This document shows positions 8,031 through 16,902 of a stretch of DNA of 64,000 nucleotides, in pieces. Both the position numbers and the translations under genes were made by a program. The notes under the pieces were generated by a model that worked only from the letters and a program-made list of their open reading frames with translations, was not told the DNA's origin and searched no databases. Numbering within the stretch: position 1 is the first letter of the stretch; each line of letters begins with the position of its first letter. Source of the DNA: CAWDMW01 sp963803575 (lineage in GTDB: Bacteria; Pseudomonadota; Alphaproteobacteria; Rickettsiales; UBA998); contig CAWDMW010000002.1 in NCBI GenBank assembly GCA_963803575.1, forward strand, positions 248,001-312,000, read 5' to 3'.

Positions 8031-8144
8031 CATATCTCCTTATGTTTTTGTTATACGGTGTAGTTATGTGTTCACCTTGAAACAGACTATGCACATCCTT
8101 GTCTCAATTCTCTATGGCACACGTAATCTTAGGAAATCAATATC

Positions 8145-8921
8145 CTATAAAGACGGCAGCACACACTGCGCTATTAGCAAGAACAGGATAAAATGTATAG
8201 CATAGTAATAATGTGTGTTGCGTCCAACATAGCGCATAACAGGGGAAAGAATGGGCGTAGAAGGAAGTATCTGGCGGTCATAGCGGTAAAAAGATAGCAA
8301 TCCAATACTTATCACTGTCACGCCAATCACCATGGTCAGGGCATAAAGCCCCGTTAGCCCAAATGTTAGAATCTGCATCAGGCAGAAAAAAACCGTTGCC
8401 ATCAGCATGGTTACTGTTGCGAGCCGGCTTTCAGGCATTGTACGCACGTAATACCCTGCCAGTGCATACATCCATACCTGCGAACCATATTCCATTAGCG
8501 GCATGGTTAGCAACACCATCACCATACACACCATGCAAGCAATCACTGCCATAAAGACATCTTTATCACGCGTACTCATGTAACGCACAAACAAACGAGC
8601 CGACATAATAGTCACTAATATATTGGTCGGCAGCACTGGCTCACCCACGGCTGCGTCCACCAGAATCATCGCTCCTGCCAACCAGTACAGTACAGGAGGA
8701 ATCGTAAACGTACGCCCATACCCTACCAGGAAGAACCAGATCGGCACGCACCATCGCCCTACAGAACGCCACCATACGTTCGCAGGATCAAATAAATACC
8801 CGATATGATCCACGGTCATCAGCACCACGGCCACGCATTTCAGCACATCATACGCACTCACCGCCTCACCATATTTTCGTGCATTAGCGCGAATATCGCT
8901 TATAGACGGCAGGTGATACAT
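8145..8921 (-). CDS. TraX-like integral membrane protein
   Basis: A 258-residue polytopic membrane protein with about seven or eight hydrophobic segments. The N-terminal LKCVAVVLMTVDHIGYLF segment matches the TraX family, whose plasmid member acetylates F pilin and whose chromosomal members are uncharacterised acyltransferase-fold proteins. A second match is the WRSVGRWCVPIWFFLVGY segment, and HYYYAIHFILF occurs near the C-terminus. The ORF extends upstream to 8969, but the ATG at 8921 has a weak purine-rich SD (AAGAAG) and gives the family N-terminus. Stands alone. With no conjugation genes nearby, a role in modifying an envelope component is a guess. Confidence 0.7.
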   Translation of the reverse strand: MYHLPSISDIRANARKYGEAVSAYDVLKCVAVVLMTVDHIGYLFDPANVWWRSVGRWCVPIWFFLVGYGRTFTIPPVLYWLAGAMILVDAAVGEPVLPTNILVTIMSARLFVRYMSTRDKDVFMAVIACMVCMVMVLLTMPLMEYGSQVWMYALAGYYVRTMPESRLATVTMLMATVFFCLMQILTFGLTGLYALTMVIGVTVISIGLLSFYRYDRQILPSTPILSPVMRYVGRNTHYYYAIHFILFLLIAQCVLPSL

Positions 8922-9187
8922 AGTCGTTACTCTTCTTACATTTACCCTATCATACCACCAAAGGAACACAGGTAAAAAGCACTCATTTTCGTCTCTAACA
9001 TGTTGGCATCCACACTAAGGCGTATTGACAATATACTATTACCATCGCATACTCAAAGTGTTAAAGGTTCTGGCACATCATGTCCATCCTTACTTCAAGA
9101 CCTCCCCGGAGGCTGCCGCGCATTAAGAGACGACATCACGTTTCCGTGCGGCATAGTTTTAGCGTCACTGTTATGTCCTAATCAGTG

Positions 9188-9216
9188 TTTGCAGTAACGC
9201 GTTGACGCCGTATACT
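9188..9216 (+). promoter_or_regulatory. Putative sigma-70-type promoter of hemF
   Basis: TTTGCA (9188-9193), 17-base spacer, TATACT (9211-9216), 25 bases before the hemF ATG and just before its CAGGAG Shine-Dalgarno. A second candidate, TTGACA (9025-9030) with a 17-base spacer to CATACT, lies further up. The rest of the 320-base gap 8922-9241 shows no supported gene; a 65-codon plus-strand ORF there lacks an RBS and family features. Confidence 0.45.
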
Positions 9217-9241
9217 GACATTAAATCAGGAGAATACATAC

Positions 9242-10132
9242 ATGACGCAGGCAGATTCCACGACAACACTTACTATTTCCACATGCCAGAAAGAGGCAAC
9301 CGACTGGTTCCGACATTTGCGTGATCGCATTTATGCGCAATTTGAGGCACTGGAAGAGGAAGCATCTACTTATAACGGTGAAGCAGGACAATTTATCCGC
9401 ACTTCATGGCAACGTCCTGAAGGGGGCGGCGGGGAAATGTCTGTCATGAAAGGGCGGTTATTTGAGAAAGTTGGCGTGAATATTTCGACCGTCCATGGTG
9501 AATTTTCCGATGCCTTCAAAAACGAAATCCCTGGCGCGGCAGATGACCCACGCTTCTGGGCAGCGGGCATTTCGTTAGTCGCACATATGACCAACCCGCA
9601 CGTGCCAGCCATTCACATGAATACACGCTTCATTGTGGTGGGTGATGGCGGCATGAATGGCGATGATGGCCGCTGGTGGTTTGGCGGTGGTACCGACCTG
9701 AATCCCATGTTTGAGGATGAAGACATGACCAACCTGTTTCACGCAAAACTAAAAGCCTGCTGTGACGCGCATGATAAAGCCTACTACCCAAAATATCGCG
9801 ACTGGTGCGATGAGTATTTCTACATTAAGCACCGCAAAGAGTCGCGTGGTGTGGGAGGAATATTCTACGATTACCTGAATACAGACTGGCAGAATAACTT
9901 TGCCTTCACGCAAGATGTCGGCAGTCATTTTTTAAATATTTACGATGAGATTATCCGCACCCGTATGGCGCACCCATGGACACAAGCAGACCGCAAGCAA
10001 CAGCTCTTTAAGCGGGGTCGCTACGCGGAATTTAATCTGGTCTATGATCGTGGCACCCGTTTCGGCCTGATGACAGGTGGCAATCCGGACGCGATTCTTA
10101 TGTCGCTGCCTCCTGTTGCCACATGGGACTAA
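9242..10132 (+). CDS. hemF: Oxygen-dependent coproporphyrinogen III oxidase
   Basis: Cytoplasmic enzyme that oxidatively decarboxylates coproporphyrinogen III to protoporphyrinogen IX in aerobic haem synthesis. Seen: the GGGGEMSVMKGRLFEKVGVN block, HMNTRFI, the WWFGGGTDLNPM substrate-site motif, the KHRKESRGVGGIFYDY segment and the C-terminal GRYAEFNLVYDRGTRFGL followed by SLPP. 296 residues, typical length. CAGGAG precedes the ATG by 9 bases. The stop lies 10 bases inside the next gene, cca, so the two are likely co-transcribed. Presence of HemF implies an oxygen-using lifestyle. Confidence 0.97.
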   Translation: MTQADSTTTLTISTCQKEATDWFRHLRDRIYAQFEALEEEASTYNGEAGQFIRTSWQRPEGGGGEMSVMKGRLFEKVGVNISTVHGEFSDAFKNEIPGAADDPRFWAAGISLVAHMTNPHVPAIHMNTRFIVVGDGGMNGDDGRWWFGGGTDLNPMFEDEDMTNLFHAKLKACCDAHDKAYYPKYRDWCDEYFYIKHRKESRGVGGIFYDYLNTDWQNNFAFTQDVGSHFLNIYDEIIRTRMAHPWTQADRKQQLFKRGRYAEFNLVYDRGTRFGLMTGGNPDAILMSLPPVATWD

Positions 10133-11280
10133 CCACCCGCTTCCCTTTCTTGCAGGATGATGGCATTAAACGCATTATGGCCGCTCTTGGCACGTCTACT
10201 GCGCGGGTAGTGGGAGGCGCGGTACGCAACACGCTGATGGGTATGCCTGTGCGTGATCTGGATATGGCCACCACGCATCCTCCCGAAACCACATTGGCAC
10301 ACCTGAGAAAGGCAGGTATTCACGTCATTCCTACTGGCCTAAAACACGGCACCATCACCGCCATCATAGACAGTACCCCTTACGAAATCACCACGCTACG
10401 CACAGAAACCGCTCATACAGGGCGTCACGCTTCCGTTGCTTACATTGAAGACTGGGAGCAAGATGCGCTGCGCCGTGACTTCACAATCAATGCCATGTCC
10501 GTTGATTCTGCTGGCACACTCTACGATTACACGCATGGCCAACACGATGCTGCAAACCGCATTGTAAGATTCATCGGCACCCCTGCGACACGCATACAGG
10601 AGGATGCCTTGCGCGTACTAAGGTTTTTCCGCTTTAGTGCCATCTATGCAAATACCCTGGATCCGGACGGCTTAAATGCATGTATAGCAGCGAAAGCATC
10701 GCTGTCTCACCTATCGGCAGAGCGTATACGGCAGGAATTGTTTCATCTATTGGAAGATGGCCACGCCATGCGCGTACTGGCAACCATGCAAACGCATCAT
10801 ATCCTGCCCCATCTTACCTTCAATATGCCTGCGCTACAGCGCATCTACGGACAACCGCCCAGCATCATGCCTTATCTGGCCACTTTGCATCAGGACGTTA
10901 CCACTATCAGTAATGCATTAGCACTTTCCGGCAAGCAGCGTACGCATTTGCAGACACTACACAAACATCAGCACGATGCCTTAAGCAAACCACTTCTACG
11001 CGCCATTGGTGCTGAATATTACCGTGATCTGGCGTATATGCATTATGCTCACCGTACCATTGATGAGCCTGCCCTGCATGACGCACTATCATTAGCCATA
11101 CACTGGCATCCACCCACATTCCCGTTAACCGGGCATGACCTGATTGCCCTTGGTGCCACATCAGGAGCTACGTTAGGTGACACACTGAACACATTAGAAA
11201 CATACTGGGAAGCACAAGCATACCGCCCAGACAGAGAAGCACTGCTTGCCAAAGCCAAAGAACTCCTGTCACATCTGTAA
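10123..11280 (+). CDS. cca: CCA tRNA nucleotidyltransferase / poly(A) polymerase family
   Basis: Class II nucleotidyltransferase expected to add or repair the 3' CCA of tRNA. Seen: VVGGAVRNTLMG followed by the metal-binding DLDMATT (motif DxD), the RRDFTINAMSVD block, TRIQEDALRVLRFFRF (motif D/E region) and a C-terminal helical body. About 385 residues, as in the alphaproteobacterial branch. The start overlaps hemF by 10 bases. Discrimination from poly(A) polymerase rests on the alphaproteobacterial size class and lack of a long basic C-terminus, so the CCA assignment is likely rather than certain. Confidence 0.9.
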   Translation: MGLTTRFPFLQDDGIKRIMAALGTSTARVVGGAVRNTLMGMPVRDLDMATTHPPETTLAHLRKAGIHVIPTGLKHGTITAIIDSTPYEITTLRTETAHTGRHASVAYIEDWEQDALRRDFTINAMSVDSAGTLYDYTHGQHDAANRIVRFIGTPATRIQEDALRVLRFFRFSAIYANTLDPDGLNACIAAKASLSHLSAERIRQELFHLLEDGHAMRVLATMQTHHILPHLTFNMPALQRIYGQPPSIMPYLATLHQDVTTISNALALSGKQRTHLQTLHKHQHDALSKPLLRAIGAEYYRDLAYMHYAHRTIDEPALHDALSLAIHWHPPTFPLTGHDLIALGATSGATLGDTLNTLETYWEAQAYRPDREALLAKAKELLSHL

Positions 11281-11347
11281 GCGTTCACCGATTGACTTAA
11301 CCGCACAAGCGTTGGTAGACTAAAGCGGATGTTTATTTGATTATACC

Positions 11348-11749
11348 ATGAAAGCTTCATTCGAAGAATTGGTAACTATTTTTATTGAGTCGGGAATAAA
11401 TTTTGGAGGGTATAGCACATTTGCTAACCCTAACAACCTTGTTCAGTTTCACGTTGATTTGATGTTAATCATGGACTTAATGCATAATGTTTTTTATGAT
11501 AGCAGTCAGTCTTTCTTCACCGTGAACGAGGAAAACAAGCCTGATATCATAGATAATGGAGACGGGTACTGGGTTATTCCGAAAACGGACGATGACTACC
11601 CTTCAGGGTATGAGAAGCTAACAGACTACCCGCATTACGAAGAGTTTTTTGAAACAGCCATGAAACTCCGTGTTGTCTTAGTCGAACATTGCGCTCAATT
11701 AAGGCGGCAAGAAGCGGCTGAAAAAGACGCTCGTGATTTCGGCATCTAA
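11348..11749 (+). CDS. Hypothetical protein, 133 residues
   Basis: No family recognised. Soluble, acidic, with aromatic-rich segments (DDDYPSGYEKLTDYPHYEEFFE) and a charged helical C-terminus; no signal peptide. Base use is more AT-rich than flanking hemF-cca and grpE, as for several other unknown genes in the window. No strong Shine-Dalgarno. It is followed directly by a strong terminator, so it forms its own transcription unit. Confidence 0.6.
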   Translation: MKASFEELVTIFIESGINFGGYSTFANPNNLVQFHVDLMLIMDLMHNVFYDSSQSFFTVNEENKPDIIDNGDGYWVIPKTDDDYPSGYEKLTDYPHYEEFFETAMKLRVVLVEHCAQLRRQEAAEKDARDFGI

Positions 11750-11754
11750 CATAT

Positions 11755-11790
11755 GAGTGATTCGGATATACCGGATCACTCCCCTTTTTC
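11755..11790 (+). terminator. Rho-independent terminator
   Basis: An 11-bp stem GAGTGATTCGG / CCGGATCACTC (one G-T pair) with an ATATA loop is followed by CCCTTTTT. It begins 5 bases after the preceding stop codon. Confidence 0.85.
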
Positions 11791-11819
11791 CCATGATATG
11801 ATACACGCTTATGAGAAGG

Positions 11820-11851
11820 GTTGCTTTTTCGTATCGGGTTTCCTATGTTGG
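11820..11851 (+). promoter_or_regulatory. Putative RpoH (heat-shock) promoter of grpE
   Basis: GTTG (11820-11823), 18-base spacer, CCTATGTTGG (11842-11851). This matches the published alphaproteobacterial heat-shock consensus CTTG-N17/18-CYTATNTNNG at all specified positions except the first base of the -35. It lies 45 bases before the grpE ATG. Sequence match plus gene identity support it; transcript mapping is absent. Confidence 0.65.
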
Positions 11852-11895
11852 ATGCTACATAACCGCTGGAATAGTAGAAGAAAAAGAGTATCACT

Positions 11896-12594
11896 ATGGA
11901 AGAGCAGCCATCAACAGCAGATCAGCAGCCACAAGACAACCAACCCGAACAACAGGACGCACCCAACCTATCTCCTGCGACAGAGGGAGAAAAACGCTCA
12001 CTGGATTCGCTGGCGGAAGCTTTAAAAAGTGCTGCGGGTATGGTATCGCCAGAAGAAGAAGCGAAGAAGAAACTGGAGGCACTGGAAGACGAAAAAGCGC
12101 AACTTCATGACAAAATCATGCGCGCAGCGGCTGAGGTAGAAAATACCCGTCGTCGCGCCGAACGTGACAGGCAGGACGCCGTCAAGTTTGCCGTCACGAA
12201 TTTCGCTCGCGATTTAGTCAGTGTCTATGAAAACCTCTCACGCGCCAGCCAAAGCATCACAGATGAAGCACGTCAGGCAGATAGCGGGCTGAATAATCTG
12301 GCCACCGGTGTAGAAATGACCTTGAAGGAATTGCAGCAGGCCTTTACCCGTCAGCATATCGCCCGCATAGACCCAACCGGCCAGCCATTTGATCCAAATT
12401 ATCATCAGGCCATGTCAAGAATAGAAACGAATGAGCATCCCGAAGGTACGGTCATCCAGATGTTGCAGGCCGCTTACACCATCCATGACCGCCTGCTCCA
12501 GCCTGCCATGGTGATGGTGGCAAAACAGCCATCTGACGATACAAATTCAGCCGATACAACACCTGATGCTAATCATGTGGATACCAAGGCTTAG
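11896..12594 (+). CDS. grpE: Nucleotide exchange factor GrpE
   Basis: Cochaperone that releases ADP from DnaK. Seen: a low-complexity acidic N-terminus (about 1-50), a long coiled coil with EVENTRRRAERDR and KFAVTNFARDLV, then the C-terminal beta domain signature with IDPTGQPFDPNYHQAM, EGTVIQMLQAAYTIHDRLLQPAMVMVAK. 232 residues, slightly long because of the two acidic tails. AGAAG precedes the ATG. A heat-shock-type promoter lies just upstream. The 3' end overlaps the downstream ftsX-like gene by 29 bases, an unusual pairing. Confidence 0.96.
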   Translation: MEEQPSTADQQPQDNQPEQQDAPNLSPATEGEKRSLDSLAEALKSAAGMVSPEEEAKKKLEALEDEKAQLHDKIMRAAAEVENTRRRAERDRQDAVKFAVTNFARDLVSVYENLSRASQSITDEARQADSGLNNLATGVEMTLKELQQAFTRQHIARIDPTGQPFDPNYHQAMSRIETNEHPEGTVIQMLQAAYTIHDRLLQPAMVMVAKQPSDDTNSADTTPDANHVDTKA

Positions 12595-13468
12595 GTCACT
12601 ACTACATTCCGATTTTGCGTTTCGGCAGGATACCACGCTTAGTGCATTGCCACTGGTGATTGCGTTTCTGACGGTGTTAAGTATCTGCATGACCCATAGT
12701 GCCGCCTACATTAAACACGTCACCCTGAATGGTTCAGAAGCATTATCACAGAGGCTGCATCTGCACCTGCCCTACGATACAACCGATGACGATATTAGCG
12801 CACTCTATGACGAACTCGCCACGGTGGAAGGCGTAGAGATGGTGGAGCGTGTGTCGCGTGCAGACATACAAGGTTTGCTCAGCAACTGGCTCAATATTGA
12901 ACATTCGGCGTCAGATCAATATCCGCTACCTGTCATTCTGGATATTTTCCTGCACCCCGAAGCGCAGCGCACCATTACACATGGACAGATTGATTATTAT
13001 CTGGAGCGACATCACCCAGATGCACTGTTAGAAAGTTATGACGATACGATTGCTGCGTTCAACCAGTCCAGCCAGCTCATCAAAACCGGTGTCTATATTC
13101 TCGGGTTCATTGTGATGGGTGCTACCACACTGATTGTCGTGATTACCAGCCGCATTAACCTAGGCGTACACAAGCAGCATATCGAGATACTCCATCATCT
13201 GGGTGCCAGCGACCGCTACATTAACCGTCAATTTATCAAACGTGCCGGCCTGATTTCCCTGCAAGGCGTGATTGGCGGAACATTACTATCCGTATTATTC
13301 ATTGAAATTATCAGCGGGCGTATTGATGGTGCGCTGTTCCCCGCAACAATGGGCGGAGGATTGCAAAATATGTGGATTTATTACATTGTTAATCCGCTCT
13401 TCCTAATGTTACTGGTGATGAGCGCCTCATGGGTCAGCATTGAAGCACAACTAAAGAAAATGCATTAG
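12566..13468 (+). CDS. ftsX: FtsX-like cell-division permease
   Basis: Predicted inner-membrane protein of the FtsX/MacB-type permease fold that, with the ATPase FtsE, couples division to murein hydrolase activation. Seen: cytoplasmic N-terminus, TM1 (about 27-47), a periplasmic domain of roughly 125 residues, then TM2 (174-195), TM3 (228-249) and TM4 (270-291); the LHHLGASDRYINRQF segment before TM3 is characteristic. About 300 residues. Starts at 12566 or 12575, both inside grpE. No ftsE is adjacent in this window, which is atypical; FtsE may be encoded elsewhere or the ATPase-free form may be retained. Confidence 0.82.
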   Translation: MLIMWIPRLRSLLHSDFAFRQDTTLSALPLVIAFLTVLSICMTHSAAYIKHVTLNGSEALSQRLHLHLPYDTTDDDISALYDELATVEGVEMVERVSRADIQGLLSNWLNIEHSASDQYPLPVILDIFLHPEAQRTITHGQIDYYLERHHPDALLESYDDTIAAFNQSSQLIKTGVYILGFIVMGATTLIVVITSRINLGVHKQHIEILHHLGASDRYINRQFIKRAGLISLQGVIGGTLLSVLFIEIISGRIDGALFPATMGGGLQNMWIYYIVNPLFLMLLVMSASWVSIEAQLKKMH

Positions 13469-13510
13469 GCTCTTTGTTTCTTCAACACGTTTAGCTCGCG
13501 CTACGATTAG

Positions 13511-14173
13511 CTATTTCCTTTCTCCAAATACTGCGGTTCCTAAACGGATATGTGTAGCGCCAAACCGTATGGCCTGCTCGTAGTCTCCACTCATACCCAT
13601 ACTAAGATCAGGAAGGCCAAATCGCTTCTGCCATTGCCGCATACAGGCAAAATAGGGTGAAGGAGCTTTTCCAGATGGAGGAATACACATGAGTCCCTGC
13701 AGTGCTATATAAGGCAGGCGATGGCAATATTCGACTAACTCTATTAATGCCTCACCCGGCAAGACACCGGATTTTTGAGGCTCATCTCCAATATTCACCT
13801 GCACCAGACAGGGCATGACTTTTTCAATACGCGCTGCTTCTGCATTAATCTGATCCGCTAGCTTTAATGTGTCAATCGTCTCAATCACATCAAACAGCGC
13901 GACAGCGGTACGTACTTTGTTCGATTGCAACCCACCAATCAAATGCAGCTCTAAGTCAGGGTATGTATGGCGCAATTCACCCCATCTGGCCTGCGCTTCC
14001 TGCACACGGTTTTCACCAAAGACACGATGCCCTGCTTGCAAGATAGCATGTACACGGTCATCCGGCTGCTGTTTGCTGACCGCAACCAAACTAAGGTTAG
14101 ATGCAGCAAGCGGCATTTTCTTTTGTATATCGGTAATATGCCGAGTGAGAGAGGAATAATGCGGATCTGACAT
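13511..14173 (-). CDS. YggS-type PLP homeostasis protein
   Basis: Alanine-racemase N-terminal-like, PLP-binding protein (YggS/PLPBP/PROSC family) that buffers free pyridoxal phosphate; not a known enzyme. Seen: PLP lysine at about 34 in LVAVSKQQP, GENRVQEA, the HLIGGLQSNK motif (usually HfIGxLQxNK), LVQVNIGDEPQKSG, GLMCIPP and the C-terminal SMGMSGDYEQAI...GTHIRLG-type phosphate-binding block ending in FG. 220 residues, normal. Convergent with ftsX after a 42-base gap. Confidence 0.93.
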   Translation of the reverse strand: MSDPHYSSLTRHITDIQKKMPLAASNLSLVAVSKQQPDDRVHAILQAGHRVFGENRVQEAQARWGELRHTYPDLELHLIGGLQSNKVRTAVALFDVIETIDTLKLADQINAEAARIEKVMPCLVQVNIGDEPQKSGVLPGEALIELVEYCHRLPYIALQGLMCIPPSGKAPSPYFACMRQWQKRFGLPDLSMGMSGDYEQAIRFGATHIRLGTAVFGERK

Positions 14174-14400
14174 TTATATGACTGATATCAAACGATTTCT
14201 ATAAAGAGATTTTCTAAATAAACTGAAATTTAACTGTTGTCTGATAGACACACACATTGTCCTGTTTATAGATTTTTGCAAAAAAACCCGTCCTTGTTGT
14301 TGTAAGTTGATACGGAATCGGCGTATATATGATCCCAAGAACGCGCTTTGTCGTGTTTCAATGTTAACAACAAACCTGTAAAGTGTATAGGATTTTAATC

Positions 14401-15510
14401 ATGAGAAAAATTTTACTCGGAACAACTGGTTTGGTTGCTGCAACTGCGATGTTTGCAAGTGCAGCTTCTGCTGATCAGACTCCAAAAGTGACTATTGGCG
14501 GTTTCGCTGATTTCCAAGCTGGCTATGTAACTGAAGATAATGACGCTGGCCAACGTTCCCACGGCTTCCGTAATGATACTGAGGTATCTATCCGCGTAGA
14601 TGGCAAATCATCTATGGGTCTGGGTTATGGTGCTGTTATTGATCTGGAAGCAGACGTTACAGCTGATGCAGATGGTGAAGGCCTGAATGCTGCCCGTACT
14701 TATGTGTATCTGGATGGTAATTGGGGTCGTTTTGAACTGGGTTCAAACGAAGGTGCTTCAGAAACCATGCGTGTAGATGCAACAAGTCTGGCTGCTGCAA
14801 CTGGCGGTATTGATGGTGCTTGGAGATATTTTGCTAATTCAACTGGTGGTGCATTCATCACTCGCCCTCAACTGCCTATCGCACACGGTTCACTAAGCGT
14901 GTTGACCGATGAGTCACAGGAAAATGCCAACAAAATTACTTACTACTCTCCGCGTATGCATGGATTTCAGGTCGGTTTATCTTACCTTCCAGATTCAACA
15001 GATCGCGGTCAATTGTTGACTCGTTCTGATGTAAATGGTGGTGCTGGTGAGATCTTTGATGGTGCCATCAACTATGACAACCAGTTTGGTAATTTCCACG
15101 TAAGTGGTGCTTTGGCTGGTCAGTTTGGTGATGCAGAAAGTGCTGGCTCTGAAGACCTAATGGCCTATAACGCCGGTGGTATGGTTGGCTATGCTGGTTT
15201 CCATGTCGCTGGTTCATATGGTGACTGGAGCGACAGCTTGGCTGGTTCAACTGTAGAAGGTTCATACTGGACTGCTGGTATCGGTTATGATTATGGTGCA
15301 TTTGGTACATCTGTAACATACCTTGACAGCTCATACGAAACAGCTGGTGCTGATAATGACTTTACTAACCTTGTGGTTGGTGCTGATTACAATATGGCAC
15401 CTGGTCTAACTCCTTATGCTGAAGTAAGTATTTATGAGTTTGATGCAGTTGGTACATTACCAGACAATGATGGTACAGTTGTGATCTTAGGTACGCAATT
15501 AGCGTTCTAA
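14401..15510 (+). CDS. Outer-membrane porin
   Basis: Trimeric-type general porin precursor. From ATG 14401 there is a signal peptide of 24 residues ending ASA, followed by DQTPKVTIGG. The mature part is rich in Gly, aromatic and alternating hydrophobic strands, and ends in Phe (LGTQLAF), the outer-membrane assembly signal. Alphaproteobacterial porin features include GFADFQAGY near the start and TYVYLDGNWGRFELGSNEG around 100. Codon use (strong GGT/GCT bias) differs from neighbours, consistent with very high expression. The preceding 210 bases hold no gene; TTGATA...TATGAT there could be a promoter though the 15-base spacer is short. A strong terminator follows. Confidence 0.93.
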   Translation: MRKILLGTTGLVAATAMFASAASADQTPKVTIGGFADFQAGYVTEDNDAGQRSHGFRNDTEVSIRVDGKSSMGLGYGAVIDLEADVTADADGEGLNAARTYVYLDGNWGRFELGSNEGASETMRVDATSLAAATGGIDGAWRYFANSTGGAFITRPQLPIAHGSLSVLTDESQENANKITYYSPRMHGFQVGLSYLPDSTDRGQLLTRSDVNGGAGEIFDGAINYDNQFGNFHVSGALAGQFGDAESAGSEDLMAYNAGGMVGYAGFHVAGSYGDWSDSLAGSTVEGSYWTAGIGYDYGAFGTSVTYLDSSYETAGADNDFTNLVVGADYNMAPGLTPYAEVSIYEFDAVGTLPDNDGTVVILGTQLAF

Positions 15511-15532
15511 TCACGGTTTATACCGAAATGAT

Positions 15533-15565
15533 AAAAAGGCATCCCTTCGGGGGTGCCTTTTTTTA
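15533..15565 (+). terminator. Rho-independent terminator of porin gene
   Basis: AAAAAGGCATCCC, TTCG loop, GGGGGTGCCTTTTTTT: a textbook tetraloop terminator 22 bases after the porin stop. Confidence 0.95.
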
Positions 15566-15620
15566 TGAGTGCTTTTCACTTCTTTGTTGCGTTTCAGGTG
15601 TAGTGTATTATCTTAACGCC

Positions 15621-16139
15621 ATGAAACATCCATTTTTTCTTTTCTTTGCTGCTATGCTGTTACTTCTTGGCGCGTGTAGCAAAGATGCTATTGAAGCAGA
15701 CTATCCCAGAATTCCTGAACTTGAGCGTGCGGCCGAGCGTGGCAAGCTGACAGGTGACGGGTTGACCGTGTTTGGTGGAAGAGATGATAATGCTTCCGGT
15801 GGCGGTGCATCCCCTATTGGCGTGAACGCGCTGCTGTGGCGAGCAACGCTAGATACGATTGCGTTTCTTCCTATTTCCTCTGCGGATCCGTTTGGTGGTG
15901 TAATTCTAACGGATTGGTATGAAGACCCTACATCTAAAGGGGAGCGATTTAAGCTGAATATTCTTATTCTTGATCGGAAGCTGCGTGCCGATACGTTGAA
16001 AGTGAGCGTATTTAAGCAACAGCAAGCTCAGGCAGGACAATGGAAGGATGTAGCGGCTAGTCCTGACACTGCACGCCAGATTGAAGATACTATCCTGACA
16101 CGCGCGCGTGAATTGAAGGTACAACAATCTGTAAAGTAA
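15621..16139 (+). CDS. DUF3576 lipoprotein
   Basis: A 172-residue alphaproteobacterial lipoprotein of the DUF3576 type. From ATG 15621 there is a short hydrophobic signal with lipobox LLGAC (Cys at 19). The characteristic core follows: NALLWRATLDTIAFLP, DPFGGVILTDWYEDP, and the RFKLNILILDRKLRAD.LKVSVFKQ strand pattern. The longer ORF from 15528 would run through the porin terminator and is rejected. Members sit in the outer membrane or periplasm and are uncharacterised; they are conserved across alphaproteobacteria. Confidence 0.87.
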   Translation: MKHPFFLFFAAMLLLLGACSKDAIEADYPRIPELERAAERGKLTGDGLTVFGGRDDNASGGGASPIGVNALLWRATLDTIAFLPISSADPFGGVILTDWYEDPTSKGERFKLNILILDRKLRADTLKVSVFKQQQAQAGQWKDVAASPDTARQIEDTILTRARELKVQQSVK

Positions 16140-16146
16140 GTGGAGG

Positions 16147-16698
16147 TTAAGCCAGATCCCAAGGTGCGCGAGTGCTGCGTTGTGCATTTGGCTGAGATGG
16201 TATATCAGATGGGCGTAAGTTGCCTGTACGGTTAGATGCTACATTTACCGACTCTGGCTCGAATACGTCTTCCAGCGGAATAACCTGATCCGCTTTTTGA
16301 CGGATATAATCCGCGTTTTTGGCCTTTAAGCCTGCCTCGTTAAAGGTGTTCCAGTCTAGTCCGAATGCCCCCTGAAACCTCATACGCCAGGCATCTGCAA
16401 TGGTTTCAATCTCTTCCTGCTTATATTTCTGGTACTTCTGAAAATCCTGTGCCAATACGTCATTTGCTGAAGACGCTGAAACTTCAATAGGTGGAGGTAC
16501 TTCTTCCTGAGTGCCAAACAGACCGCCAATCATGCGCGGAATACGTGAAACGCCATTCCATACACTCGCTGCTTGCGGTATCCAGCTTCCGTGCCCCAGT
16601 ACCGTGGTTTGTCCTTTCCACGTATTCAGTTTATGATGTTCTTCCCATTTGCGACTATTTTCATATGCCTGCAACATGCCATCAATCAAGTAAGCCAT
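16147..16698 (-). CDS. Hypothetical protein, ~183 residues
   Basis: Unrecognised. From ATG 16698 the protein starts MAYLIDGML. It is soluble and mixed helical, with a Trp-rich stretch (KWEEHHKLNTWKG), a central Gly/Pro region and a Lys/Gln-rich helix (QKYQKYKQEEIE). The C-terminus is disordered and ends in RAPWDLA. An ORF runs back to 16860 and another ATG lies at 16749, so the start is uncertain; no good RBS is seen at any of them. A terminator for the upstream gene lies between, so it is probably transcribed on its own. Confidence 0.5.
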   Translation of the reverse strand: MAYLIDGMLQAYENSRKWEEHHKLNTWKGQTTVLGHGSWIPQAASVWNGVSRIPRMIGGLFGTQEEVPPPIEVSASSANDVLAQDFQKYQKYKQEEIETIADAWRMRFQGAFGLDWNTFNEAGLKAKNADYIRQKADQVIPLEDVFEPESVNVASNRTGNLRPSDIPSQPNAQRSTRAPWDLA

Positions 16699-16854
16699 GA
16701 TAGTATCCGTTTTAAATCCGCGTATTATTCTTCTTATGGACTTAAGCATAGCAAGGTCATATGACAAAACGATGACAGAATGGTGGCAGTTCAATAAAAC
16801 TCTGAGTATTACTTTGCAAACATACTGTGTATTTGGATAGCATTTATAAAAAAC

Positions 16855-16890
16855 AGACAAAAAAATACCCCAGAGGATAAGTCTGGAGTA
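16855..16890 (-). terminator. Rho-independent terminator
   Basis: On the minus strand a CTCCAGA / TCTGGGG stem with a short loop is followed by TATTTTTTTG. It lies just after the stop of the 447-residue HAD-like gene. Confidence 0.7.
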
Positions 16891-16902
16891 GGAGAGCGCT
16901 AG

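Noticed and set aside
9000..9197. 65-codon plus-strand ORF upstream of hemF
   Set aside because: No RBS, no family feature, and it overlaps two promoter candidates.
14307..14333. Porin promoter TTGATA...TATGAT
   Set aside because: The spacer is 15 bases, short for a sigma-70 promoter, so it is only mentioned with the porin and not listed as a feature.
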